This document shows positions 7,925 through 15,718 of a stretch of 25,763 nt of DNA, in pieces. The DNA is taken from positions 1 to 25,763 of the forward strand of contig CALAGB010000428.1 in the NCBI GenBank assembly GCA_937891245.1, in the 5' to 3' direction. The notes beneath the pieces were generated by a model. It was not told where the DNA came from and made no database searches. It worked only from the letters and a program-made list of their open reading frames with translations. Positions within the stretch are counted from its first letter, which is position 1; every line of letters starts with the position of its first letter. The position numbers were made by a program, and so were the translations under genes. Source of the DNA: an uncultured Thermomicrobiales bacterium (GTDB lineage Bacteria; Chloroflexota; Chloroflexia; Thermomicrobiales; Thermomicrobiaceae).

Positions 7925-8845
7925 GTGACGGGACAAACGCGTAGACAACCGACGAACTCGACCGGCCGCGGGCGGCGCTGGCTCACCATGCTGCTCACCC
8001 TGGCCATCGCCGTGGTACTTGTCGCCTTCGGTGCCCAGCTCGCGCACGGACCCAGCAAGAACAACAACGCCCAGGCGTCCACGCGCGTCACCCCGGTGAG
8101 TAAGTCACCAACCGCCGTGGCGAGCATCGCCACACCGGAGCCGACCCGCCAGCCGGCTCCGGCGGCGATCTCCAGTACATCGACGTTGTCGGACGCGGCC
8201 AGTTCACCGGCGGTCACGCCGCCCTCGAGCCCGGCATTTACCGAGGGCGGCTCCGCCGACGCGACGAGCGCGATCACCCGGTTCGTTCAGCAGAACGGCA
8301 CGGCGCTCAATCTCGGCCCCTCCACCAGTACGCCGTTTACCTCAAACGTGAACGGCGTCGTCGGCCAGTACTTCGTGAACGCCGTTCTTGAGTATCACCC
8401 CGAGTTTGCGGGGACGCCGTACGCGATCGAACTCTCGCGCGTCGGCGTGGCGCTGGCGAGCGCCAATAACCTGCAACAAAGCGCTCCCTTCCAGCCATTG
8501 CCGGCCACCACGCAGGCCGACGACAACTGTTGGTTCGTGCGAGCAACGCACCACCGTCTCTGTGGCGGCTTCAGGAACTACTGGCGCTCGCAGGGACTCG
8601 ATCTCGGCGATCCGGGCATCTCCTATCGTGAATCGCTGGCGCTCTTCGGCTATCCGATCTCCGAGGAGTTCACCGACCCGGAATCGGGCCTCACCGTCCA
8701 GTACTTCGAACGCGGCGTTCTGACGTACGACGGCAGCAAGGCGCCGGCCGATCGCATCCGCGAACAAACCTCGACCGAGGCAATCCTGAATCGCTGGCAC
8801 GATCAGATCCTCACCAACACCAGTTCGCTCCCGAGCGGCGGTTGA
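7925..8845 (+). CDS. Membrane-anchored secreted protein with 'GYPISEEF/QYFERG' module
   Basis: 306 aa with an N-terminal signal anchor (LTMLLTLAIAVVLVAFGAQL, about residues 20-39). A Thr/Ser/Pro/Ala-rich spacer (about 45-110) follows, then an extracellular domain. The domain carries two copies of a loose pattern. The first has VVGQYFVNAVLEYHPEF. The second is clearer: CGGFRNYWRSQGLDLGDPG, ALFGYPISEEFTD, LTVQYFERGVLTYDG. Modules with this YW/GYPISEEF/QYFERG signature recur in secreted Chloroflexota proteins, but I know of no proven biochemical role. A cysteine pair near residues 203 and 215 could form a disulfide. GTG start with GAAAGAGA upstream; it follows the PMT gene by 36 nt in the same direction. 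A surface-located partner of the glycan machinery is plausible but unproven. Confidence 0.78.
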   Translation: MTGQTRRQPTNSTGRGRRWLTMLLTLAIAVVLVAFGAQLAHGPSKNNNAQASTRVTPVSKSPTAVASIATPEPTRQPAPAAISSTSTLSDAASSPAVTPPSSPAFTEGGSADATSAITRFVQQNGTALNLGPSTSTPFTSNVNGVVGQYFVNAVLEYHPEFAGTPYAIELSRVGVALASANNLQQSAPFQPLPATTQADDNCWFVRATHHRLCGGFRNYWRSQGLDLGDPGISYRESLALFGYPISEEFTDPESGLTVQYFERGVLTYDGSKAPADRIREQTSTEAILNRWHDQILTNTSSLPSGG

Positions 8846-8847
8846 GT

Positions 8848-8940
8848 ATGACGAGAAGGCGTGCGCTTCAGACTGAAACTGACTGGTCGATCGATTATCA
8901 CACGCGGTCGAGGTCACGACCGAACGACGACGCACGCTGA
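8848..8940 (+). CDS. Possible 30-aa intergenic ORF
   Basis: ATG-initiated ORF (MTRRRALQTETDWSIDYHTR and ten more residues) that starts 2 nt after the preceding stop and ends 9 nt before the next ATG, just ahead of the next gene's GGAGG. Highly basic, no recognised family, no clear SD of its own. It may simply be open reading frame by chance in GC-rich DNA. Listed because it fills the gap exactly. Confidence 0.15.
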   Translation: MTRRRALQTETDWSIDYHTRSRSRPNDDAR

Positions 8941-8949
8941 GGAGGCAGG

Positions 8950-11169
8950 ATGAGCTACTGGAAGACGCTGCGGCGGGTAATGGCGGCGCTGGTGGCCATC
9001 GCTGCCGTCATGATCGTCGTGAACGCATCGAATGAATTCCCTGCTCGTTCCGCCTCCGCCAGCACGATCGTCCAAACGTTCAAGCCGGTTGCAGATGCCT
9101 GGGTAAATGCGAGTACCCCCGACAAGGTTTCCGGTACCGGTTACGAGCTCAAGGTGGACGGAACGCCGGTCGAGGTGGCGTATTTCACCTTCGATCTGAG
9201 CTCGCTCTCCGGCACGGTGATCAGCGCGACGCTGAAACTTTCGGTAACCGGCGATGGCAGTGTCGACGGCGGCTCGGTAAGTTCCGTCAGCGATACGAGT
9301 TGGACCGAGTCGACGCTCACCTACAACAACCGGCCCGCGATCTCGGCTCCGGTTGTATCGATCGGCGCGGCACCGGCCAACCAGCCGGTCACGGTCGACG
9401 TCACATCGGCAGTAACAACCAACGGCATCCTGGGGCTGGCCGTCGCGTCAACCAACGGTGACGGCGTTTCCTACGCTTCCCGCGAAAGTTCTATGTCGCC
9501 ACTGCTGACCGTGACGGTTGGCACGTCCACGCCAACGAGCACACCAACCACTACGGCCACCGCGACGAACACCCCGACCGCGACAGCGACTGCGACTGAC
9601 ACCCCGACCGCGACGGCGACAAGCACGGCCACCAGTACCGCTACGGCAACCGCCACGGTGACAAGCACGCCGACCCCGACCGCGACGACCACCGCCACGG
9701 CAACGCCTTCACCGACACCGACCGGCACCCCGATCTCGACCCAGACCTACATCTTCCGGCCGTCGGCCGACGCTTATGCCAACAGCAGCGCGCCCGATAC
9801 CGTCTCCGGCACCGGCTACGAAATCCCGGTCGATGGCTCGCCCGATCGCCTCGATTACATGATCTTCAATGTGACCGGATTGAGCGGAACGATCATCAGC
9901 GCGACGCTCAAACTGACCACCACCTGGGATGGCGGCGTCGACGGCGGGACGATCGGGAAGGTCAACGACACAAGTTGGACCGAATCGACCCTCACCTATA
10001 ACAACCGTCCGGCGATCTCGCCGCCAACGGTCTCGATCGGACCGGTCGCCCCGTATCAATCGGTGACCAAAGATGTCACCGCCGCGATTACCGGCAACGG
10101 AGCGGCCGGCTTCGCGATCAGTTCGACGAACAGCGACGGCGTCACCTATGCCTCACGCGAGAACTCCACGCCACCAGTCCTGACGATCGTGACCGGCATA
10201 TACGGCACGCCGACGCCAACACCAACCGCCACCGCGACGGGAACGCCGACGGCGACCCCGACCGCGACGGCAACCGCGACATCGACGCCAACCGCGACGC
10301 CGACGTCTCCACCGACCGGCGGTATCGTTATTGCGGCGGCCGGTGATATCTCCTGTGATCCGACCAGCTCGCATTTCAACAACGGGCTTGGCGATCCGAC
10401 ACACTGCCAGCAAATGGCGACCTCGAACCTGTTGATCAACATGCAACCGACGGCAGTGCTGACACTCGGCGATAACCAGTACATGGAGAACACGATCGAA
10501 CAGTTCGAGACGGTCTTCGACAAAACGTGGGGGCGGTTGAAGTCAATCATCCATCCCGCGCTCGGAAACCACGAATACCGCACCCCTAACGCGGCCGGAT
10601 ACTTCGAATACTTCGGCGCGGCAGCGGGCGATCCGACGAAGGGCTACTACTCTTACGATATCGGCTCGTGGCATATCATCACGTTGAACAGCGAGTGCGC
10701 CGAGATCGGCGGCTGCACTAAGGGAAGTACGGAAGAACTCTGGCTCAAGAACGATCTCGCTACGCACACGAATCAGTGTACGATCGCGGTCTGGCATGAA
10801 CCGGAGTTCGATTCCGGGCCAAACGGTTCGGGCACCTTCTACCTCGACTTCTGGAACGATCTCTACCGAGGTGGTGCCGACATCATTCTCAACGGGCACT
10901 CGCATCTCTACGAACGCTTCGGACCGCAGACGCCGACCGGTGTGGCGGATCCGGCTCACGGTATCGTGCAGTTTACGGTCGGCAGCGGCGGCGAGGACCT
11001 GGACAGCTTCCATAGCATTCGCCCGAATAGCATGGCCCGCGATTCAGACGACTTCGGCGTACTCAAGCTGACGCTGCACGATGGGAGTTATGACTGGCAG
11101 TACGTGACGATACCGGGAAGCTCCGGCTTCACCGATTCAGGAAGTGCAAACTGTCATGCGGCACCATAA
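8950..11169 (+). CDS. Secreted protein: two DNRLRE modules, TP-rich linkers, C-terminal metallophosphoesterase
   Basis: 739 aa exported by an N-terminal signal (MAALVAIAAVMIVVNA). Residues about 38-188 and 262-415 are two DNRLRE/CBM96-like beta-sandwich modules, each with the pattern ADAWVNASTPDKVSGTGYEL or equivalent, SWTESTLTYNNRPAIS, and a closing SREN/SRES segment. Such modules are found in surface and glycan-binding proteins. Linkers at about 191-261 and 418-457 are almost pure Thr/Ala/Pro/Ser. Residues about 458-739 are a purple-acid-phosphatase-like metallophosphoesterase: G465-D466-IS, GD508-N509-Q, G539-N540-H541-E542, WH616-EP, and G-H650-S-H652-LYERF, so all metal ligands are present. 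Substrate unknown; teichoic-acid-like or phosphorylated glycans are candidates given the cluster. SD GGAGGCAGG precedes the ATG. The next gene starts inside its last codons. Confidence 0.88.
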   Translation: MSYWKTLRRVMAALVAIAAVMIVVNASNEFPARSASASTIVQTFKPVADAWVNASTPDKVSGTGYELKVDGTPVEVAYFTFDLSSLSGTVISATLKLSVTGDGSVDGGSVSSVSDTSWTESTLTYNNRPAISAPVVSIGAAPANQPVTVDVTSAVTTNGILGLAVASTNGDGVSYASRESSMSPLLTVTVGTSTPTSTPTTTATATNTPTATATATDTPTATATSTATSTATATATVTSTPTPTATTTATATPSPTPTGTPISTQTYIFRPSADAYANSSAPDTVSGTGYEIPVDGSPDRLDYMIFNVTGLSGTIISATLKLTTTWDGGVDGGTIGKVNDTSWTESTLTYNNRPAISPPTVSIGPVAPYQSVTKDVTAAITGNGAAGFAISSTNSDGVTYASRENSTPPVLTIVTGIYGTPTPTPTATATGTPTATPTATATATSTPTATPTSPPTGGIVIAAAGDISCDPTSSHFNNGLGDPTHCQQMATSNLLINMQPTAVLTLGDNQYMENTIEQFETVFDKTWGRLKSIIHPALGNHEYRTPNAAGYFEYFGAAAGDPTKGYYSYDIGSWHIITLNSECAEIGGCTKGSTEELWLKNDLATHTNQCTIAVWHEPEFDSGPNGSGTFYLDFWNDLYRGGADIILNGHSHLYERFGPQTPTGVADPAHGIVQFTVGSGGEDLDSFHSIRPNSMARDSDDFGVLKLTLHDGSYDWQYVTIPGSSGFTDSGSANCHAAP
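9523..9735 (+). repeat. Low-complexity Thr/Ala/Pro codon array encoding an extended linker
   Basis: About 70 codons drawn almost entirely from Thr, Ala, Pro and Ser (ACN, GCN, CCN, AGC), separating the two DNRLRE modules. A second, shorter array (10204-10320) precedes the phosphoesterase domain. Short units such as ACCGCGACGGCGAC recur imperfectly, so length variation by slippage is likely. Such linkers are typical sites of O-glycosylation in surface proteins (family knowledge). Confidence 0.8.
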
Positions 11170-12193
11170 AAGCGCTCAACGTCGAAGTATGCGGCGCCGG
11201 TTCTCCGTTACGAGCGCGGCGCTCCTCATAGCAGTCCTTGTCCTGGCGGGCTGCGGAGCCCCAGCGGTCACTCCGACGCGGACGGCGAAGCCATCGCCGC
11301 CCGCCACCATCAGCGCGCGGGCGACGATCGCCCCGGTCGCGACACACGTCGGCATAGCGGACGCGACGGCCACCCGCGTCGCCACGACGAAGCGCCCGCT
11401 GCTCGATCACATCTACCTCATCGTCATGGAGAATAAGGAATCGACGTCGATCATCGGCAGCAGTGACGCGCCCTATATCAACTCGCTCATTCAGCAGTAC
11501 GGCGTCGCGCGGGATTACACCGGCGTCGCCCATCCATCGGAACCAAATTACCTCGCGCTCTGGGCCGGATCGACCTTCCGTGTCACCGACGACGGCAGCC
11601 ACAACCTGACCGGCGAGACGCTGGCCGATCAGATCGACGCGGCCAACATGACCTGGCGGGTCTATGAGGAGAACTACCCCGCCGGCGAAACGTGCTACAC
11701 CGATTCAAGCGCACACGGCGGCCCGGACGGCTCCGGTTCCTACGCGCGCAAACACAACCCGGCCATCAGTTTCACCAACCTGACTGGCGACGCGGCCCGA
11801 TGCAGCCAGCACATCACCGACTTCAGCCATTTCGATGCGGCCGCCGCGGACTTCAGCTTCATCGTGCCGAATCTCTGTCACGATATGCACGATTGCCCGG
11901 TGAAACAGGGCGATGACTGGCTGCAACAATGGCTACCACAACAGATCCTCAATACCGCGACGTGGAAGAACTCGAACAGCGCGATCTTCATCACCTGGGA
12001 TGAAGGGAGCAACGACAACGGTGGCGGCGGCACGGTGCCGCTCATCGTCATCTCCCACAAAACACCCGCAGGCTTCGTTTCAACGCAGCCGTACAATCAC
12101 TACTCGCTGCTCCGCACCATCGAAAACGTCTGGGGCTTCTACTGCCTGCGCGACGCCTGCCAGGCCCCCGATCTCGGTGAGTTCTTTCCGTGA
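11156..12193 (+). CDS. Phosphoesterase-family lipoprotein (acid phosphatase / phospholipase C superfamily)
   Basis: Exported lipoprotein with ALLIAVLVLAGC giving a lipobox (LAGC), then a Thr/Ala/Pro-rich tether. The catalytic region resembles the PF04185 phosphoesterases (acid phosphatase, PLC): HIYLIVMENKE at the start, where the Asn and Glu act in metal and phosphate binding; GVAHPSEPNYLALWAGS; FIVPNLCHDMHDC; IFITWDEGSNDNG near the end; and NHYSLLRTIENVWG. This architecture hydrolyses phosphomonoesters or phosphodiesters outside the cytoplasm. ATG 11156 is preceded by AGGAAG and overlaps the previous gene by 14 nt. A GTG at 11144 and an ATG at 11189 are in frame; the last gives the most compact signal peptide but has no SD. 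Second phosphoesterase in a row, and last gene of the surface cluster. Confidence 0.88.
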   Translation: MRHHKSAQRRSMRRRFSVTSAALLIAVLVLAGCGAPAVTPTRTAKPSPPATISARATIAPVATHVGIADATATRVATTKRPLLDHIYLIVMENKESTSIIGSSDAPYINSLIQQYGVARDYTGVAHPSEPNYLALWAGSTFRVTDDGSHNLTGETLADQIDAANMTWRVYEENYPAGETCYTDSSAHGGPDGSGSYARKHNPAISFTNLTGDAARCSQHITDFSHFDAAAADFSFIVPNLCHDMHDCPVKQGDDWLQQWLPQQILNTATWKNSNSAIFITWDEGSNDNGGGGTVPLIVISHKTPAGFVSTQPYNHYSLLRTIENVWGFYCLRDACQAPDLGEFFP

Positions 12194-12262
12194 AACCCGT
12201 CAATCCTTTTCGTCTCACAGAGCACGATGGCGGGTATATGGAGAGGGATGCATCACGGGGGT

Positions 12263-13147
12263 TCAAGAGAACAGCAGGCGACGTAACGCCTCGATCCCGC
12301 TCCGGAGGAGATCGGGCCGGCCGAAATCTCGGCCGGCAAGGACCGCGTGCAATGGCGCGAATCGCCGGTACGCATCGCGGCGCATCCAGAAAGCGCGATC
12401 AGGCGTCAGGCTTCGCAGCCGCTCAACCACCGCCTGGACCAGCGGTTCGGGCCAGCCTGCCAGATCGAGCGCCGGATCCGCCCACATCGCGTCGCCGAAG
12501 TCGATGATGCCGCTCAGTCGCCATGGGTCAGGCTCGATCACGATATGCTCCAGGACGAGATCACCATGGATCAGGCACGGTTCGAATGCCCGGCTGGCCG
12601 GATTCGTCAGGTAGTCGTGCCACCACGCCTCGTAGCGTTCGAAGGCCGCGACGCTCAGTCCCTGTCGCACATCGGCTTGCGTTCGCCGGTACAGCACCTG
12701 GTGCCGCTCGATCCAGGCGTCCGCCGTGAAGCGCGGGATTTCGAGTGAGCGCAGCTCTTCGGCGGCGATCTCGTGCAGCGCATCGAGAAAGCGCGCCAGA
12801 TCGGGAGCGATGCCCGCGATGAGCGCATCGTCGAGCGCAACCGTATCCAGCGCTACACCGGGAATCCTCCGGTAGATCATCAGCGCGATGTCCGGCGATT
12901 CGGGCGGCCGTGCGACGAACTCGGGATAGGGCACCGGAACCGACAACGACGGACCGATTGCCCGCAACAGTGCCGCCTCGATCTCCAACATCGTCGTCGT
13001 TCGCGCGTCCTTCGCGAAGCGTACAATCCGCTCATCGTCAACGACGAAGACCACGTTGTCCCAACCTGCACCGAGATCGTCAAACCGCTTCGGCGATAGG
13101 TCGGGCCGGGCCGAACGAAGCAGCGTGCGATAGCGTTCTTGATCCAT
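12263..13147 (-). CDS. APH-type phosphotransferase (aminoglycoside phosphotransferase fold)
   Basis: 294 aa small-molecule kinase of the APH/choline-kinase superfamily. Visible features: an N-lobe with GAGWDNVVFVVDDERIVRF in place of a glycine loop; MLEIEAALLRAIG as the helix carrying the conserved Glu; the hinge region (IALMIYRRIPG); the catalytic loop LIHGDLVLEHIVIE (Brenner motif HGDxxxxH/N, with His in the place of Asn); and the metal-binding IIDFGDAMWADPALDLA. The substrate could be an antibiotic, a sugar or a metabolite; the fold alone does not tell, and resistance should not be assumed. It starts 2 nt after the TauE-like stop, so it is the last gene of a three-gene minus-strand unit. 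It ends 70 nt from the convergent lipoprotein gene. Confidence 0.85.
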   Translation of the reverse strand: MDQERYRTLLRSARPDLSPKRFDDLGAGWDNVVFVVDDERIVRFAKDARTTTMLEIEAALLRAIGPSLSVPVPYPEFVARPPESPDIALMIYRRIPGVALDTVALDDALIAGIAPDLARFLDALHEIAAEELRSLEIPRFTADAWIERHQVLYRRTQADVRQGLSVAAFERYEAWWHDYLTNPASRAFEPCLIHGDLVLEHIVIEPDPWRLSGIIDFGDAMWADPALDLAGWPEPLVQAVVERLRSLTPDRAFWMRRDAYRRFAPLHAVLAGRDFGRPDLLRSGIEALRRLLFS

Positions 13148-13149
13148 CT

Positions 13150-13872
13150 TCAGGCCGTGGCCACTGTCATGACACCGGCGACGAAGGCGACGACGATGAT
13201 AAACCAGCGAAAGATACGCTCCGGCAGGCGCGTTCCGAGCGCGATGCCGATCTGATTGCCGATCAGCGAGCCGGGTAACCAGAGAAGGAGCGCTGGAAAG
13301 AGCGCTCGCGTATTGAGCGTATCGCTCAGCCAGAGAATGCTGAGCGCGATCGCGTTCGAAGCCACGAAATAGAACGCCAGGTCGGCCAGAAAGCTCGCCG
13401 GGGCGACTTTATCTCGCGCCAGCAAGAGTACGGCCGGCATCCCGTTGAGCGATGTCGTGGCGCCGAGAAAACCACCGGCGAAACCGGCGATGATCGGCCC
13501 GCCCTTCAGCGGTCTGGGTGGTGGGCCACTAATCGTGCGGGCAAGAACCAGCGTCAGCACGAGAACGACCACACCGGTGCCGAACTTGATCGCATGCGAC
13601 GAAACGCTGGCCAGCACGAGCACCCCCAGCACGAGTCCGGGGATACTCCCGACGATGAGCCAGGACGAACGCCGCGTGATGGCACGGCGCAGCCTCACCG
13701 TCGTCGCGACGCGCGTCAGCATATTCATCGACAGGTTGAGCGTAACCACGAACGGCAGTGGAAAGCCGAGCAGCAGCAAAAACGGCGCGCTCACCAACGA
13801 GGACGCAAACCCCGCGGCGCCGCCCAATGTCGCGGCCAGCGCGATCAATATCCCGCCGAGCAGATAGCTCAT
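13150..13872 (-). CDS. TauE/SafE-family membrane permease (anion exporter)
   Basis: 240 aa integral membrane protein of the sulfite exporter TauE/SafE family, with about eight hydrophobic helices in two pseudo-repeats. Each half opens with a glycine/alanine-rich helix: LGGAAGFASSLVSAPFLLLLG in the first, corresponding to GGPIIAGFAGGFLGATTSLNG in the second (shown here as motifs, not aligned). Known members move sulfite, sulfoacetate or other organic anions. I chose the ATG at 13872 (MSYLLGGILIA); the reading frame continues upstream to a TTG inside an inverted repeat, but those 21 residues look like repeat-derived sequence. It lies between a TPP enzyme and an APH-type kinase, all on the minus strand. 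Confidence 0.82.
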   Translation of the reverse strand: MSYLLGGILIALAATLGGAAGFASSLVSAPFLLLLGFPLPFVVTLNLSMNMLTRVATTVRLRRAITRRSSWLIVGSIPGLVLGVLVLASVSSHAIKFGTGVVVLVLTLVLARTISGPPPRPLKGGPIIAGFAGGFLGATTSLNGMPAVLLLARDKVAPASFLADLAFYFVASNAIALSILWLSDTLNTRALFPALLLWLPGSLIGNQIGIALGTRLPERIFRWFIIVVAFVAGVMTVATA

Positions 13873-13898
13873 CCCCAATCCGATCCACAAGGTATTGA

Positions 13899-13974
13899 TC
13901 TCTCGCAGAGACGCAGAGAACGCGGAGATTTTCAAAGACTACGAACTTTGCGTGCTCCGCGCCTCAGCGAGAGA
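13899..13974. repeat. Imperfect inverted repeat (29-nt arms, 18-nt loop)
   Basis: Left arm 13899-13927 and right arm 13946-13974. The arms are rich in GCAGAGACGCAGAG on one side and TGCTCCGCGCCTCAGCG on the other. They pair at about 23 of 29 positions and enclose AT-rich DNA. It fills the gap between the TPP-enzyme stop and the permease start. The composition recalls intergenic 'CTCTGCGTCTCTGCG' type repeats that I remember from many bacterial genomes. It could be a REP-like or MITE-like element, or an RNA hairpin that modulates expression of the downstream genes. Confidence 0.6.
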
Positions 13975-13983
13975 CAATCCCCG

Positions 13984-15597
13984 TTAAGGCAGCGCAGCCG
14001 GACTCGGCACGCTGGCGATCATGACGTTCACGCAGGCCGGTTTGCCGCTCGTCATCGCCCGTTCGAGCGCTGGGAGAATCTCCTCGGGGCGCTCGACATA
14101 CTCGCCATGCCCGCCGAGCGCTTCAACCACCCGGTCATAGCGCGTCGGCAGGAGATCGCTGGCGATCACCCGATCTTCGCCATAGATGCGCACCTGCCGG
14201 TGACGCTCGGCTGCCCAGGTCGCATCATTCCCAACGATCGCGACAAACGGAACGCCGTGGCGTACGGCGGTATCGAACTCCATCCCATGGAAGCCAAACG
14301 TGCCATCGCCGAGGATGGCGAAGGTCGGCGCATCGGGATTGGCGATCTTCGCGCCGATCGCCAGCGGGATCGACGAGCCGATCGAGCCGAACTTGCCGTG
14401 CAAGAGCGGCATGAACGGCGCTCCGGCCAGCCCCCAACGCATCCACTGTGAAAACTCACCGCCATCCTGGGAGACTTGCGATCCCGACGGCAGGAACGAC
14501 CGCAGCTCCATCGCCAGCCGCAGCGGGTGAATCGGCGTTCCGTCAGACTGGCCGAACGACTCCAATTCCTGCAGGTTGCTCTGTCGCAGGGCCTCGACAT
14601 CTTTGGCCCAACGGTGATGGTTCCAGCGAATCGCCGTGACGGCGTCGGCCAGTTGGGTTAACACCGCCGCCGAGTCACCGGCCACGCCGAGCGCCACCGA
14701 GGCGTTGCGCCCAACATCGGCCGAGCGGGGCGCCACATGAATCACTCGGGCACCTTCGGCGAACGCCTCTTCTCTTCCGAACCGGACGATGTAATCCTGT
14801 GGCGCCACCAGCAACACGACATCCGCCCGCGAGACCGCCGCACCGGTGCCGTTGAAGGCCGGATCCGCCAGGCCACGCGAGCTTTCGAGCGCCAGCCAGG
14901 GGATGCCGGTCCGTTGCACGAACTGGCGTAAACGCGCGCCCGCTCCACCACGTGCAACCGAGGGGCTGACCAGCACCAGCGGACAGCGCGCCCCTTGCAA
15001 GAGCGAGATCGCCGCCTGGATCAACGATGGCTCGGCAAAGCGGAGCGCCGGGCGAAACGTCCACGGTTGCAAATGCGTGTTCGCGTCGTCCACCGTCTCG
15101 GCCAGCACGTCGGACGGGAGTCCGAGGTAAACCGGCCCAGGCCGCCCCTCCAGCATCGTGCGCCAGGCGCGCGACACGAAACCGGGGATGTCGACCGCCC
15201 GTTCCACCGTCCAGGCCGCCTTACAGACCGGCCGGGCCACTCCCGCCTGATCAAGCTCCTGAAACCCACCGAGCCCGACGGTCGCCTGCTCGCTCGCGCC
15301 GCTCAACCAGAGAACCGGCGTCTCCGACGCCATCGCATTGGCGATTCCCGTCACCGTATTCGTATGCCCCGGACCGGCTGTCACGAGGCAGACGCCCGGT
15401 TCACCGCGCACCTTCGCCCAGGCATCGGCCATATGGGCGGCAGCCGACTCATGACGGGTGTCCGTGATGTCGATCTCCACGTCGAGACAGGCGTCGTAAA
15501 CTGGTAGAATCTGATTCCCCGAGAGGCTGAAGAGGCGCGTCACCCCGGCATCATGCAGCGCGCGCACCAGCAACTGGGCACCATTGACGGTCGTCAT
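13984..15597 (-). CDS. Thiamine-diphosphate-dependent enzyme (acetolactate synthase / 2-hydroxyacyl-CoA lyase superfamily)
   Basis: 537 aa with the usual three-domain layout: PYR domain (about 1-170), central domain (about 190-320) and PP domain (about 350-537). The catalytic glutamate is E50 in DTRHESAAAHMADAW. The ThDP motif is G430-D431-G432, 24 residues, then N457-D458, with HGMEFDTAVRHG between. GFQELDQAGVARPVCK sits where acetolactate synthases have the FQE...T/TK segment. The superfamily decarboxylates 2-keto acids or cleaves 2-hydroxyacyl substrates; the exact reaction is not evident. It lacks the operon context of ilvB (no ilvN or ilvC nearby). AAGGGGA precedes the ATG. First gene of the minus-strand unit with the TauE-like permease and the APH-type kinase; divergent from the M14-like gene. 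Confidence 0.86.
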   Translation of the reverse strand: MTTVNGAQLLVRALHDAGVTRLFSLSGNQILPVYDACLDVEIDITDTRHESAAAHMADAWAKVRGEPGVCLVTAGPGHTNTVTGIANAMASETPVLWLSGASEQATVGLGGFQELDQAGVARPVCKAAWTVERAVDIPGFVSRAWRTMLEGRPGPVYLGLPSDVLAETVDDANTHLQPWTFRPALRFAEPSLIQAAISLLQGARCPLVLVSPSVARGGAGARLRQFVQRTGIPWLALESSRGLADPAFNGTGAAVSRADVVLLVAPQDYIVRFGREEAFAEGARVIHVAPRSADVGRNASVALGVAGDSAAVLTQLADAVTAIRWNHHRWAKDVEALRQSNLQELESFGQSDGTPIHPLRLAMELRSFLPSGSQVSQDGGEFSQWMRWGLAGAPFMPLLHGKFGSIGSSIPLAIGAKIANPDAPTFAILGDGTFGFHGMEFDTAVRHGVPFVAIVGNDATWAAERHRQVRIYGEDRVIASDLLPTRYDRVVEALGGHGEYVERPEEILPALERAMTSGKPACVNVMIASVPSPAALP

Positions 15598-15648
15598 CGT
15601 TCCATCCCCTTTCGCGACGTGTCACATCCCGATTCCGGCTCCACGAGA

Positions 15649-15678
15649 GCGACAGATGCGGGATGACTCCGGTACAAT
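15649..15678 (+). promoter_or_regulatory. Possible sigma-70 promoter for the M14-like gene
   Basis: GCGACA (15649-15654, 4 of 6 matches to TTGACA), 18 bp, then TACAAT (15673-15678, 5 of 6 matches to TATAAT), 40 bp before the GTG start. Reasonable by position, but the -35 is weak. Confidence 0.4.
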
Positions 15679-15718
15679 GCGGTCGCCATTCGTGGTCGCT
15701 AATTCAGAAGGAGGCGGC

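Noticed and set aside
9523..9735. Repetitive DNA that might be a CRISPR or tandem-repeat array
   Set aside because: It has no regular spacer pattern and is in frame as a Thr/Ala/Pro linker.
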